64,000 nucleotides of DNA from Sorangium cellulosum So0157-2. GTDB taxonomy: Bacteria; Myxococcota_A; Polyangia; Polyangiales; Polyangiaceae. Below the pieces are notes generated by a model that saw only the letters and a program-made list of their open reading frames with translations, was not told where the DNA came from and searched no databases. The position numbers were made by a program, and so were the translations under genes. The first letter of the stretch is position 1. Every line of letters begins with the position of its first letter. The stretch is from the NCBI RefSeq assembly GCF_000418325.1, contig NC_021658.1:2542001-2606000 (forward strand). The letters are read 5' to 3'. This document shows positions 1-8,862 of the stretch, piece by piece.

Positions 1-198
1 CCCTGCCGCGCTGCCGGTGCTGCCCGGGCCGACGAGGCCCGCGCCGCCATCGCCCGCGCCGGTCGCTGCCGGGACGTTTCCTGCGCCACCATCGCCGTTC
101 GCGTCTTGGTGGAAAGATTCCCCCACGCAGGCGACGGACAGGAGGATCCCGAGCAGGGGGCTGATGCCGCACAGAAGGGTTTTGGGGTCTCGACGCAT
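1..198 (-). CDS. Lipoprotein, N-terminal part, cut by window edge
   Basis: Read on the minus strand, an ATG at 198 opens a frame that stays open to base 1 (66 codons). It begins with MRRDPKTLL, continues with a hydrophobic stretch, and has a lipobox ending in SVAC, so the mature protein would begin with the lipidated Cys followed by VGESFHQD. The next part is a Gly/Ala/Asp-rich linker (NGDGGAG, GAGDGGAG). This is the usual layout of secreted myxobacterial lipoproteins. The function lies in the missing C-terminal part. The gene is divergent from the envelope protein starting at 398, and the roughly 200 bases between them probably hold both promoters. Confidence 0.7.
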   Translation of the reverse strand, partial: MRRDPKTLLCGISPLLGILLSVACVGESFHQDANGDGGAGNVPAATGAGDGGAGLVGPGSTGSAAG

Positions 199-397
199 GG
201 CTCGAGGGGGCTGGTGGCCGGAGCCGCCGCGTTCCGTGATGAAAAGTGGAGGGATGGGGATGTGGGGCTCATCGGGCGGCGATCCGTGGGCTGGCGTTTC
301 TGGGCGTGCGGGGGGATCATCACGGCTGCGCACCGCGGCCGACAGCTCGCACCTCCGCGCGCTTGACGGCTGCGAGGAGCGCGCCGAGGAAAACCGG

Positions 398-1485
398 ATG
401 ACACCCCCTCGCTGGCTTGCCGCGCTTGCGGCGCTCACCCTTCCTTTGGCGGTCTCGGCGACGGCCCTGACCCAGGACGCCGCGCCCCTCCCGCCGCCGC
501 CTCCTCCTCCGGAACCGCTTCCGTCTGCCTCCGCGCAACCAGCGCCGCCGCCTGCGCCCACGCCGTCGCCGGCGCCCACGCCGTCGCCGTCGCCGCCGCC
601 GGTCCCGCCCCCGCCGCGCCGCCGCCTGCGCCTGCGCCCACGCCGGTCCCCTCGCCGCCATCGCCCCCGGTGCCGCCCGCGCCGGCGCCGCCGCCTGCGG
701 CGCCGCCGCCGCCTCCGGTCGGTCCCGCGCTGCCTCCGCCGGTCGCGCCCGCGCCGCCGCCGCCGGTCGCGCCCGCGCCGCCGCCCGTTGCGCCCGCGCC
801 GCCGGTCGCTCCGCGTCCGCCCCGGAGCCAGCCGGCGCGTCCGAGCGCTGCGCCGCCCCCGGTGGCGGGCCCGGTGACCGTGGACGAGCCGGAGCCTTCA
901 CCGGCCGAGCCGGAGGAGAAGAACCAGGACAAGGAACCCGGGGACAAGGAGCCCGAGGACGAGGACCGGGACGGCGTCCGGCTCCGGTACGGCAGCACGC
1001 TCGGCGGCGGGATCATCAAGGCGCCGACGGGCACCGGCGGCGTCTTCGCGTGGACCGGCCGGCTCGGCCTCCAGATCAATCACCTGTTCGGGATCTACTA
1101 CCAGAACACCCCCATGCTGACGCTCACCCCCGAGAGCACCGACAACAGCGCGGGGTTCGAGGCGGGGTTCATCGATTACAACTCGCTCCTCGCGAGCTTC
1201 ACCTTGTTTCATGTCCTCGACTTCGGCGCAGGGCCGTCCATGGACTACGTGGCCGTCGCGAGCTGCTCCGCGACGCTCGCGGGCCTCGAGTCGGGCGCCG
1301 GCTGCGCCAGCACCTCGGACTGGTACTTCGGCGCGCACGCGCGGGGCGCCCTCATCCTCGGCGGCGTGTCCGGCGACGGACCGCGGCGCAGCGGGTTCGC
1401 CCTCGCCGCCGAGCTCCACCCGGTGTTCCTGCCCGAGGGCACGACCTTCAGCTTCACGCTCGGGCTCGGCGGGGAGTGGTACTGA
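398..1485 (+). CDS. Pro-rich envelope protein with C-terminal barrel-like domain, apparent frameshift
   Basis: An ATG at 398, with AGGA seven bases upstream, begins a signal peptide (MTPPRWLAALAALTLPLA) and then a Pro/Ala/Ser-rich stretch. That frame becomes Arg-rich nonsense after about base 620, while the adjacent frame carries the natural Pro-rich continuation (about 601-870), an acidic Lys/Glu/Asp segment, and a folded domain ending in GLGGEWY and stop at 1485. The two halves join if one base is missing (or two are extra) near 600-620. The C-terminal domain has alternating Gly/aromatic strands, which suggests an outer-membrane barrel; that is inference. The Pro-rich tract probably spans the periplasm or peptidoglycan. 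The frame break may be a sequencing error in a CCG-rich run or a real lesion. Confidence 0.6.
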
Positions 1486-2012
1486 GGAGAAGCCGTCCGG
1501 AGCCGGTTCTTGCCTGCCGGGCGCGGGCAGGGCTTCCCGCTACCCCTGCCGGGCGTCGGGAGGGCTTCCGGCCATCCCTGCCGGCGCCCCACAGATGGCT
1601 CACGGATTGAGCCGAGCGGCGCGCGACAGGCCATCCTCGCGTCCATCAGCGAAAAGGCCCCATCACGCGGCCGCTCGTGCTCGTGCTCGTGGAGGGCGAG
1701 CTCCGGTTCGCCTTCGACGAGATCGAGGCGCTCAAAGCGACCCTCGCCGTGGTCTCCCCGCTCGCAGGGGAGCCGCGAAGGCGACGACGGAGCGGTCCTC
1801 CCAGTCGCGCGGCACGTCAAAGGATGGTAGTGCTCGAATTTGCCCGGAGAGAGTTCACATGAAGGCGGGAAGATTATTGATCTCTTCTTCCCGCCTTCCC
1901 GCCTTCATGTTCAATTTTGAGCACTACCCAAAGTATACTTCGGTGCTCTCGTAACGCGGCATCGTCGCGGTCTCCACGCTGGCGCCACGCTGCGGTGATG
2001 ACGGCGCCTGCC
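1486..2012. other. Intergenic stretch with repeats, no convincing gene
   Basis: Between the envelope protein and the convergent Uma2-like gene. It holds degenerate direct repeats of a CCTGCCGG-type unit around 1509-1585 and the inverted-repeat element at 1826-1928. Short frames such as 1677-1862 have no ribosome-binding site and no recognisable family, so I do not call them. Confidence 0.5.
1826..1928. repeat. 103-bp nested inverted-repeat element (MITE-like)
   Basis: The outer arms are GGTAGTGCTC at 1826-1835 and its exact complement GAGCACTACC at 1919-1928, with partial matching continuing inward. The inner arms are CATGAAGGCGGGAAG at 1858-1872 and its exact 15-base complement at 1895-1909, around a 22-base AT-richer loop. 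The whole unit can fold into one long cruciform and is clearly less GC-rich than its surroundings. It encodes nothing. It could be a non-autonomous transposable unit, an IS end-to-end remnant, or a bidirectional terminator between the convergent genes on either side. Confidence 0.6.
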
Positions 2013-2633
2013 TCACCGCAGCGCCGCGCGCAGCGCGCGGACGGCCTGGCTCTGCGTCGGCTGCTCGAGGAAACCCGCGAGCCACGCGGGGTCGAGCTCG
2101 GGAAGGAACGCGCTCCGCGCGCGGGGCTCAACCCGCTCGTCCGAGAGCGCAAAGACGCGGAGGCCCTCCTCGCGATCCCACACCCAGACCTCGGGGACGC
2201 CGAGCCCGCGATAGATCTCGAGCTTGTCGAGACCTCCGTGCGTCCAGACGACCTCGATGGCCAGGTCCGGAACCTCCTTGTTCGTATCGCCGACGATGTA
2301 GCACTCGTCGGGCTCGGCCCCGCGCTCCTTCGGCGCGTTGCGGAGCGTCCACGCGCCGTATCCGCTGAGCTCGACGCCCCGCTCATCGCAATAGGCCTCG
2401 AGGAGCCGCGCGATGGTCGTTTTGACGCCCTCGTGACTGCGAGACGGGCTCATCAGCTCGATCGCTCCGTTCAGGTAGTACATGCGCACGCCGGCCCGGT
2501 CCCCCCGTACGGCGAGGAGGATCTCGTAGTCCTTCCACGTCATGCCGTGGAGGATGACGTGCTGGTCGCTCTCCTCGTGACGGGGCCGCGGTCGCTCGGC
2601 CTCGGATACGGCGTTCGCCGGGACAGACTGCAT
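2013..2633 (-). CDS. Uma2 family (DUF820) restriction-endonuclease-fold protein
   Basis: 206 residues from an ATG at 2633. The sequence carries the Uma2 pattern: an early WKDYEIL segment, LNGAIELMSPSRSHEG, a helical region, then PDECYIVGD, PDLAIEVVWTHGG and LDKLEIYRGLGVPEVWVWD. The acidic residues of the PDECY and AIEVV strands followed by the Lys of LDKLEIY match the PD-(D/E)XK nuclease core of the family. Uma2 proteins are abundant in myxobacteria and cyanobacteria and often sit beside mobile DNA; their biological role is mostly unknown. The start is uncertain because the upstream bases show no good ribosome-binding site; the internal Met at MTWKDYE is an alternative. Confidence 0.75.
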   Translation of the reverse strand: MQSVPANAVSEAERPRPRHEESDQHVILHGMTWKDYEILLAVRGDRAGVRMYYLNGAIELMSPSRSHEGVKTTIARLLEAYCDERGVELSGYGAWTLRNAPKERGAEPDECYIVGDTNKEVPDLAIEVVWTHGGLDKLEIYRGLGVPEVWVWDREEGLRVFALSDERVEPRARSAFLPELDPAWLAGFLEQPTQSQAVRALRAALR

Positions 2634-2900
2634 GCGTAAGAAGATACTCGACGATGGCGCCGGCGGCGAGCCTCGCCATGCGCCCAGCGGCTCCTTCAAG
2701 GCGCGCACTACGCGCGGCCGGGCGCCGGCGCTTCCCTTCGAGCGCGTCGGTGGCGGGCCGGTCGCTCTCCCGATCGTCACCTTGCGCCCCCGCCCCCGCC
2801 GCCACGGTGATATCCACGACCGCGCACCGCTCGGGTCCCGACGGCCGCCCGCCGGCCCTCGGCGAAACCTTTGCGGATCGCCCGTGTCCAAGGAGACGTG

Positions 2901-4574
2901 ATGCGCTCGACCCCCCGCCCGATCTTCTCCGCCCTCGCCGCCGCGATGGGGCTCTCCCTCGCGGCCTGCGCCGCGGCTCCTCCGCCCGCGGCGCACGCGC
3001 CCGTCCCGCCGGGCGACGCCCGCGCGGCGACCCCGCCGCCGCCTCCGCTCCCCGAGCAGGAGGCCTTCGCCGTCCACGGCACGCTCAAGGACGAGTTCCT
3101 GCCGCTCCTCAAGCAGGCGCCGTTCGACCCGAAGGCCGCGCTGGTCCCCCCGGCGCCGGCCGGGGTGCCCGCCCCGCCGGCCGCCTGCGAGGCGTTCGCG
3201 CGGCGCGCCCCCGTCGCGCCCGCGCGGCCCTGCGGCGATGTCGGGGGCGCCCTCGACGCGCTCGACGCCGCGCTCGCCGAGGAGGACGCCGCGAAGCGCG
3301 ACGCGCGGCTCGCGGGGGTCGAGGCGTGCGCGGGCCTCGAGGCGGGGCTCGCGCGCGCGCTCCGGGCCGAGCTCGCGCCCGCCGGGTGCGGCGACGCCAT
3401 CGCCGTGCCGTACCTCGAGGCGCCGCCCGCCACGCTCAAGGGCGACCTCTACCAGGTGCTGCTCGGCCTCACGCTCTCCGCCCGGCTCGCGCGCACCGCG
3501 ACCGAGCCGCCCGCGCTGCGGCCGCCCTACGACGTCCAGCGCGTCGTCGCGTTCACCAAGGGGCCGCTCCTCGCGTGGGTGACCGACCAGGCCCGCGCGA
3601 TCGAGGATCTCGGGCGGCTCGGGATCGAGCTGCCGTTCTACGCCAAGGGCATCGTCGCCGTGGAGTCCGGGCGGGCCGACATGCGGCTCGTCGAGGCGGT
3701 CAGGTCGGCGCCGCTGCCCGACGCCATGCGGAAGGACGCGGAGCTCAGCAACGTCTACTACGGCGAGCTCGACCAGCTGCTGGAGCCCTGGAAGAGCCGC
3801 GGCCGCGACGCCGCGCTGGTCGGCCTGCGCGAGCTCTCGTCGGTCGGCGTGATCCGCGACGCCCGCGTCGACGGCGCGCGCGCGATGCTCTCGCGCCTCT
3901 ACGGCGGCCGCCGCGTCGACGCGCTCGACGCGCTGGAGCTGCTGCGCGCGTCGGCCGTCGAGCGGCTCGCGGCCCGGCTGCCCACGTACTACGCGGGCCG
4001 CCTGATCCCGGCCGAGATGGCGGCGCGGCCCGAGCTCCTGCGCGTCCTGCTCGGCCGCGGCGTCCCGCTGCAGCACCGCGCGGCGCTGCGCTCCGCCGAG
4101 CTCTCGCCCGAGGCGCGGCAGCTCTATGCGCGGGCGCGGATCGAGCTCGGCCGGCTGTACTGGCGCGCCGTGGATTTCGACCAGGCGACGGCGCTGCTCG
4201 CCGCGTGGCCCGAGGGCGCCGCGCGCCCGCCCGAGGCGACGATGCTGCTCGCGCTCGCCCTCGGCCTGCGCAACGGCCCGGAGGACGCGGCGCTCATGAT
4301 GCGGCGGGCGCCGCTCACCGGGCTCGGCCTTGGCGACCTCGCGGCGCTCGACTGGGTGGCGCGCGCGAAGCCGGCCTCGCCGCACGCGGGCATCGCGGCG
4401 TACGACGCGGCGCTGATCCAGCAGATCGCGGCGCCGCAGGGCGCGGATCCGAGCTACTGGGCCGACGTGGCCGCGCGCTTCCGCGAGGCGCAGGCGCTCC
4501 TCGCGGGGCCGCTCGCGAAGGCGGCGGAGGAGCGGGCGCGGGCGGCGGAGGAGATCGGGCGGGCGGCGCGCTGA
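2901..4574 (+). CDS. Large lipoprotein of unknown function
   Basis: 557 residues. The ATG at 2901 is preceded by AAGGAGACGTG. The signal peptide MRSTPRPIFSALAAAMGLSL ends in a lipobox (LAAC), followed by an Ala/Pro-rich linker. The rest, from about residue 60, is Leu/Ala/Arg-rich and looks all-helical (for example REAQALLAGPLAKAAEERAR near the C-terminus), resembling a helical-repeat (TPR-like) scaffold, but I recognise no specific family. Two Cys pairs near residues 90-160 (ACEAFARR, PCGDVGG, EACAGLEAG) could form disulfides. It stands alone, about 270 bases downstream of the divergent Uma2-like gene. Confidence 0.75.
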   Translation: MRSTPRPIFSALAAAMGLSLAACAAAPPPAAHAPVPPGDARAATPPPPPLPEQEAFAVHGTLKDEFLPLLKQAPFDPKAALVPPAPAGVPAPPAACEAFARRAPVAPARPCGDVGGALDALDAALAEEDAAKRDARLAGVEACAGLEAGLARALRAELAPAGCGDAIAVPYLEAPPATLKGDLYQVLLGLTLSARLARTATEPPALRPPYDVQRVVAFTKGPLLAWVTDQARAIEDLGRLGIELPFYAKGIVAVESGRADMRLVEAVRSAPLPDAMRKDAELSNVYYGELDQLLEPWKSRGRDAALVGLRELSSVGVIRDARVDGARAMLSRLYGGRRVDALDALELLRASAVERLAARLPTYYAGRLIPAEMAARPELLRVLLGRGVPLQHRAALRSAELSPEARQLYARARIELGRLYWRAVDFDQATALLAAWPEGAARPPEATMLLALALGLRNGPEDAALMMRRAPLTGLGLGDLAALDWVARAKPASPHAGIAAYDAALIQQIAAPQGADPSYWADVAARFREAQALLAGPLAKAAEERARAAEEIGRAAR

Positions 4575-4679
4575 GCCGAGGGCGCCGCGGCGCGGGCGTC
4601 GAGGTGCGGGCGGCCGCGCCGCGGGCGTCGAGGCGCGAGCGCTGCCGCGCGCGGAGGAGAGGACCCCGGCGGGCTGCCC

Positions 4680-5510
4680 TCAGGGGGCGGCCTCGCCGGG
4701 CGGCTTGTACTCCGTGATCTGGCCGGTCGCGACGAAGCCTACCTGGGCGTAGAGGCCCAGCCCGTCGGCCGATGCCTGGAGGATGGCCAGCCGGAGCCCG
4801 GCCGCGCGCGCGTCGAAGAGCGGGCGCAGCGTCAGCGCGCGGCCGATCCCCCGCCGCCGGTGGGACGGGAGGGTCGAGATGTTGTACAGGCCGGCGACGC
4901 CGCCGCCCACGGCGAGCTCCGAGGTCGCCACGGGCGTGTCGCCGAGGTAGCCGACGTAGAGCCACAGCGGCGCGTCGTCCGACAGGAGCGCCGGGGCGGC
5001 CATCTCGTAGAACTGCGCCACGTGGGGATCGGGCGGGGTCCAGTTGGCCGCGAGGAGGCGCGCGAAGTCGCGCAGCTGCGCCGGGGTCCTGACGCGCGCG
5101 ATCTCGAGGCCGCGCGGCGGCGCGGGATCGGCGGGGAGCGCGTGGAGATCGGCGGCCATGGCGACCTCCGACTCGGCGGCCTCGAGCCCCGCGACGCGGA
5201 GGAGGTCGCCGAGGTTCTCCGGCGCGTCCGCGGGGCCGACCCACCACGAGAAGGGGCGGCCGGCGCGGCGGAAGTGGTCGATGGCCTGCGCCACGCGGGC
5301 CTCGGCCGTCGCGGCGTCGAGGCGGGCGCGGAGGACGAAGTTGAAGGTGTCGCAGGGCAGCCCGGAGTCGACGACGACGAGGCCGGCGTCGCGCGTGACG
5401 TGGGCGCCGGGGAGATGCTCCTGCGCCCAGCTCGAGTGGACGGCCAGGTTGTCGTCCGCGGCCGCCGCGAGCCGCTTCGCCGGGATGCCGGCAAGCGAGG
5501 TCATGGTCAT
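4680..5510 (-). CDS. GNAT-family N-acetyltransferase
   Basis: 276 residues from the ATG at 5510. GAGAGG lies upstream, and a second Met two codons later is also possible. The C-terminal half holds the acetyl-CoA pocket: LYVGYLGDTPVATSEL strand, NISTLPSHRRRGIGRALT (the R/Q-x-x-G-x-G pyrophosphate loop) and AILQASADGLGLYAQVGF, the usual GNAT beta-6/alpha-4 signature. The N-terminal 130 residues are a second, degenerate GNAT-like half, a common arrangement in actinobacterial and myxobacterial acetyltransferases. The substrate cannot be told. It is divergent from the ATPase gene at 5699 and convergent with the lipoprotein at 2901. Confidence 0.85.
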   Translation of the reverse strand: MTMTSLAGIPAKRLAAAADDNLAVHSSWAQEHLPGAHVTRDAGLVVVDSGLPCDTFNFVLRARLDAATAEARVAQAIDHFRRAGRPFSWWVGPADAPENLGDLLRVAGLEAAESEVAMAADLHALPADPAPPRGLEIARVRTPAQLRDFARLLAANWTPPDPHVAQFYEMAAPALLSDDAPLWLYVGYLGDTPVATSELAVGGGVAGLYNISTLPSHRRRGIGRALTLRPLFDARAAGLRLAILQASADGLGLYAQVGFVATGQITEYKPPGEAAP

Positions 5511-5698
5511 GGGAGGCCTCTCTGACACGAGACGACGGGGGCGCGCCATGGGCGTGCTGTCCCCGCAGCGGCATGGCCGCGGGCTTGAGCACGGTATGAG
5601 ATGAAGCGGGAAAGATGAATGTTACTCGCCGAGCCTTGTGCCTTCAGCCTGGTGCACGGCCCGCAACACCCACGCGCCCGTTGCGCTAGGAGGCCGCC

Positions 5699-7114
5699 GT
5701 GTACCTCCGCGAGATCCACATCCGGAACCTCAAGCTGCTCCGCGATTTGAGGCTGTCGTTCGCCTCCTCCTCCGGCGAACCGCGGATGTGGACCGTCATC
5801 GTGGGCGAGAACGGCCTGTGCAAGACCTCCATCCTGCAGGCCATCGCGCTCGCGGCCAGCGGTCCCGACCGGGCCAACCAGCTCGCCGACATCCCGTCGC
5901 TGCCGGACCGGCGGCACCCGGACGAGCCCCTCGACATCGCGGCCAGCTTTGCGTTCGGGCCCCTGCCCGAAGGGCGCTCGCGCACATACCCGGGATGGGG
6001 TGACAAGCTGGGCCAGCCGCCGAAGTTCCTGCGGAGCCGGCTCAGCCTGGCGCCCGGATGGAAGGTCTTCGTGGGCTCGTCCGACTACGGGGATCCCTCT
6101 GCGCATCCACGGGAACACCTCGAGCCGGCGCGCAGCGCCGACCCGGGCCCCCTGCGCGAAGCCCGCGCCATCGGCGCGCCGTGGTGGTTCGTGGCCGGGT
6201 ACGGCGTCAACCGGCGCCTGCCCAAGCCGCATGGCGCCGCGCGCCCGGACGATCCGACGCTGAGCCGGCTCGACTCGCTGTTCGACGGCGCCCCGATCCT
6301 CGGCACCGGGTTCGCCGACATCCTCCAGGACCTCGGCATCGAACCTTCCCGCTACGCCGAGATGCTTTCCGACGCCCTCTTTCGCCGCTCCCGCCTGCTT
6401 CCGCGCGTGCGCGGGCTGGAGCTCCGGCGCCGCGGCGCGGTGAAGAGCGCCGCCGATCTCGTGGAAGCGCACCGCTTCGAGCTGCGCTCGGGCTCCTCCA
6501 CGTTCACGTTGCCCGCGACGTGGCTGTCCCATGGCTACCAGGGGCTGATCTCCTGGATCGCGGACCTCATCGGCCAAATCGTGGCCGATACTCAGATGCT
6601 GGCCGATAAGTCGAAGTACGGCACCCTCGTGGATCCCGCGGAGAAGAGCGGCCTCGTGCTCATCGACGAGATCGACCTCCACCTGCACCCGAGCTGGCAG
6701 GCCGAGCTGGTGCCGAAGTTGAAGAAGGTCTTCCCGCGGATGCAGTTCGTGGTGACCACCCACTCACCCCTGGTCCTCCCCGGCTTCGCGAAGGACGAGA
6801 TCATCCGGCTCGGCCGCAACCGGGACGGCGACGTGATCGCCCGGAAGACCGGCGAGTCGCCCGCGCTCATGACCGGCAGCGAGCTGTACGAGGAGTTCTT
6901 CGGGATCGATCGCCTCTATCCGACCGACCTCGGCGAGGCCGCGCAGCGGTACGGCCTGCTCGCGAACGACCCCGGCCGGTCGGACGCGGAGGAGCAGGAG
7001 ATGGTCGCGCTGCGGGAGAAGCTCCGCGCCGCCGACGTCGAGCCCGAGTGGGAGCCCGTGTCCCGAACGAGGGTGAGCGAGAAGCGGCCAGCGAGGAAGG
7101 CGCGAGGCCGGTGA
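5699..7114 (+). CDS. AAA/ABC-type ATPase, PtuA-like component of a Septu-like pair
   Basis: 471 residues from a GTG start at 5699, with AGGAGG seven bases upstream. The N-terminus (MYLREIHIRNLKLL) is typical of RecF/OLD-type ATPases. The Walker A is GENGLCKT (residues 36-43), in which Cys41 occupies the place of the Gly that normally precedes the Lys. A Walker B/D-loop is clear: LVLIDEIDLHLHPSWQ, followed by FVVTTHSPLVL with the switch His. The C-terminal 100 residues are charged. Its stop codon overlaps the GTG start of an HNH nuclease, so the two are translationally coupled. Such ATPase plus HNH pairs are Septu (PtuA/PtuB) anti-phage systems; the assignment here rests on order and motifs only. 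Confidence 0.8.
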   Translation: MYLREIHIRNLKLLRDLRLSFASSSGEPRMWTVIVGENGLCKTSILQAIALAASGPDRANQLADIPSLPDRRHPDEPLDIAASFAFGPLPEGRSRTYPGWGDKLGQPPKFLRSRLSLAPGWKVFVGSSDYGDPSAHPREHLEPARSADPGPLREARAIGAPWWFVAGYGVNRRLPKPHGAARPDDPTLSRLDSLFDGAPILGTGFADILQDLGIEPSRYAEMLSDALFRRSRLLPRVRGLELRRRGAVKSAADLVEAHRFELRSGSSTFTLPATWLSHGYQGLISWIADLIGQIVADTQMLADKSKYGTLVDPAEKSGLVLIDEIDLHLHPSWQAELVPKLKKVFPRMQFVVTTHSPLVLPGFAKDEIIRLGRNRDGDVIARKTGESPALMTGSELYEEFFGIDRLYPTDLGEAAQRYGLLANDPGRSDAEEQEMVALREKLRAADVEPEWEPVSRTRVSEKRPARKARGR

Positions 7115-7917
7115 TCCGCGTCAACCGAGGCGCGAAGCCGGAAGGGCTGGAGGCCATCCGCAAGGCGGAGGTGAAGCGGCTCGCGGCCATCGTTCGGGGC
7201 GCGCCCCCGAAGGCGGCGGACTTCGGCAACAGGTACGACATCGCTCGCCGCGTCCTCTGGAAAGCGCAGGGACAGACGTGCTGCTACTGCGAGCGCCGCA
7301 TCGACCGCCTCTACAACGACGTCGAGCACTTCCGGCCGAAGACCCGCGCCCACCGCGGCGGGGATCGCCCCACGCACGGCTACTGGTGGCTGGCGTGGAC
7401 GTGGGAGAATCTCCTCTTCGCCTGCCCCAGCTGCAATCGAAGGCACAAGAAGAACAAATTCCCCCTCGTCCGGGGGAGCCGCATCCTGCCGGTGGGGCAC
7501 AGCCCACCGGGGCCCGAGCGAGCCCTCCTCGTCGATCCTGCAGGCAGTGACGATCCGATGGATCACATCCAGTTCGTGCCGCTCCACCAGGCGGGGAAGA
7601 AGAGGAAGTGGATCCCCGTGGCTCGGGGCGGGAGTCGCAGGGGGAAGAGGACGATCCAGGTCCTCAAGCTCGATCGCCCCGCGCTCGTGACCCACGACGG
7701 AGGTCACGTGTCCGACCTCGTCGACCACCACGTGAAAGGGATTCGGGCGGCCATCGACGCAGGAGACGTCCAGGCCGCCGCGAAGGTCTGGCAAGCCGCC
7801 CTGAAGAAGCTGTTTTATCCGCGTCAGGCGTTCAAGGCCTTGTCCTATGACGTTCTGGACCATCACTTTCCGCTGGGGACCCGGCAGCAGTGGGGCCTCG
7901 AGCCCTACCGTCCCTGA
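7111..7917 (+). CDS. HNH nuclease, PtuB-like (TIGR02646-type)
   Basis: 268 residues from a GTG at 7111 that overlaps the ATPase stop (GTGA). Zinc and active-site elements are visible: TCCYC (Cys57/58/60), DVEHFRPKTR (His73) and LLFACPSCNRRHKKNKFPL (Cys105/Cys108, Asn109, His112). The EHFRPK motif with the Trp-rich YWWLAWTWENLL between is the signature of the HNH proteins that partner Septu and retron-associated ATPases. Predicted role: DNA or nucleic-acid cleavage controlled by the upstream ATPase during phage infection. No reverse transcriptase or RNA gene is near, so a retron is not suggested. Confidence 0.8.
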   Translation: MIRVNRGAKPEGLEAIRKAEVKRLAAIVRGAPPKAADFGNRYDIARRVLWKAQGQTCCYCERRIDRLYNDVEHFRPKTRAHRGGDRPTHGYWWLAWTWENLLFACPSCNRRHKKNKFPLVRGSRILPVGHSPPGPERALLVDPAGSDDPMDHIQFVPLHQAGKKRKWIPVARGGSRRGKRTIQVLKLDRPALVTHDGGHVSDLVDHHVKGIRAAIDAGDVQAAAKVWQAALKKLFYPRQAFKALSYDVLDHHFPLGTRQQWGLEPYRP

Positions 7918-8156
7918 TCCAGGGGCGGGAGATCTCCTGGGTACCTGCCGGAGGAGCGCCCATGTTGCGCTCCGGGTGATGCGGATCTTCCGATATGGCC
8001 AGATTGCCCCGGATGCGGAGCCCCGGGCGCGCCGTCTCAGGCGCACGACGCCCCGAGCGCGAGGCGGGCGGACGCCACGGCGCCCTGGACGCGTGTGCCC
8101 GCGGTGCCCACGTCCAGCCGGCCCGGCGAGTGCTGCGCGGGGGCAGAGGAAGCGCA

Positions 8157-8780
8157 ATGAGCGGCACGAACGTGGTTCGCCTGGAACATGCGAAGCGCCG
8201 GCGCGGCGGCGATCCGCCGGTGTCGGAGGTCTCCGGCGTGGTGCTCGTCGACAACATCGCCTACGACAAGCAGGTGCTCATCCATTACCGGGACGCCGCC
8301 GGAGAATGGCGCATCGCCCCGGCCAGGTACGACTCCGCGCCGCCGTGGGGCTCCCCCGAGCGGTGGGTGTTCTCCGGGATCTTCTATCCTACCGACTACC
8401 CGGAGCCGGCGCGGTTCGCGATCCAGGTCGTCGCCGCCGGGCGCGAGCACTGGGACAACAACGGACATCACGATTACCTGCTGGATCCCGGTGGAATCGT
8501 GTTCGGCGACGCGCCGCTCTTCGGCGCCGATCGCCTCCAGCGCATCGCCGAGTTCGTGGGCTGGCGATACCACATGGACGTGATAGGGGTCGAGGAGGCC
8601 ATGCCGATCGCCGGGCGGGGCCACGTCTTGCGGTACAAGGTCACGATCGGGCGCAGCGTGGGACCGGGCCGTTACGCCCATGCGCGCTGCGTGGGCATCG
8701 CCGTCCGCGGCTCGGACGTCAGCGTCCTGAGCGATACCGTGTGCGAGTCCATCCCTCCGGTCGAGCTGGTCAAACCTTGA
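8157..8780 (+). CDS. CBM21 (glycogen/starch-binding) domain protein
   Basis: 207 residues; ATG at 8157 after AGAGGA. No signal peptide. Residues 25-105 match the CBM21 pattern: VVLVDNIAYDKQVLIHYRD, a WVFSGIFYP strand, and RFAIQVVAAGREHWDNNGHHDY, where the WDNN motif with the downstream Tyr forms the sugar-binding site. The last 100 residues (from GGIVFGDAPLF to PPVELVKP) are not recognised. CBM21 is best known from eukaryotic PP1 glycogen-targeting subunits and fungal glucoamylase. Here it lacks a catalytic domain, so a cytoplasmic glycogen-targeting or binding role is the natural guess. It follows the Septu-like pair by about 240 bases and probably has its own promoter. Confidence 0.75.
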   Translation: MSGTNVVRLEHAKRRRGGDPPVSEVSGVVLVDNIAYDKQVLIHYRDAAGEWRIAPARYDSAPPWGSPERWVFSGIFYPTDYPEPARFAIQVVAAGREHWDNNGHHDYLLDPGGIVFGDAPLFGADRLQRIAEFVGWRYHMDVIGVEEAMPIAGRGHVLRYKVTIGRSVGPGRYAHARCVGIAVRGSDVSVLSDTVCESIPPVELVKP

Positions 8781-8862
8781 CAGGGCGCCTCGGGCCGGAG
8801 CGCGCCACGGCGCTGGCCGGCCCGCGAAGCGCGCCGAGCGCGCGATCTCCCGGCGGCGGATC

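Noticed and set aside
1677..1862. Small plus-strand ORF starting MLVLVEGELRF
   Set aside because: It ends inside the inverted-repeat element, lacks a ribosome-binding site and matches nothing I know.
5699..7917. Retron with ATPase/HNH effectors
   Set aside because: No reverse transcriptase or structured noncoding RNA candidate is found beside the pair.
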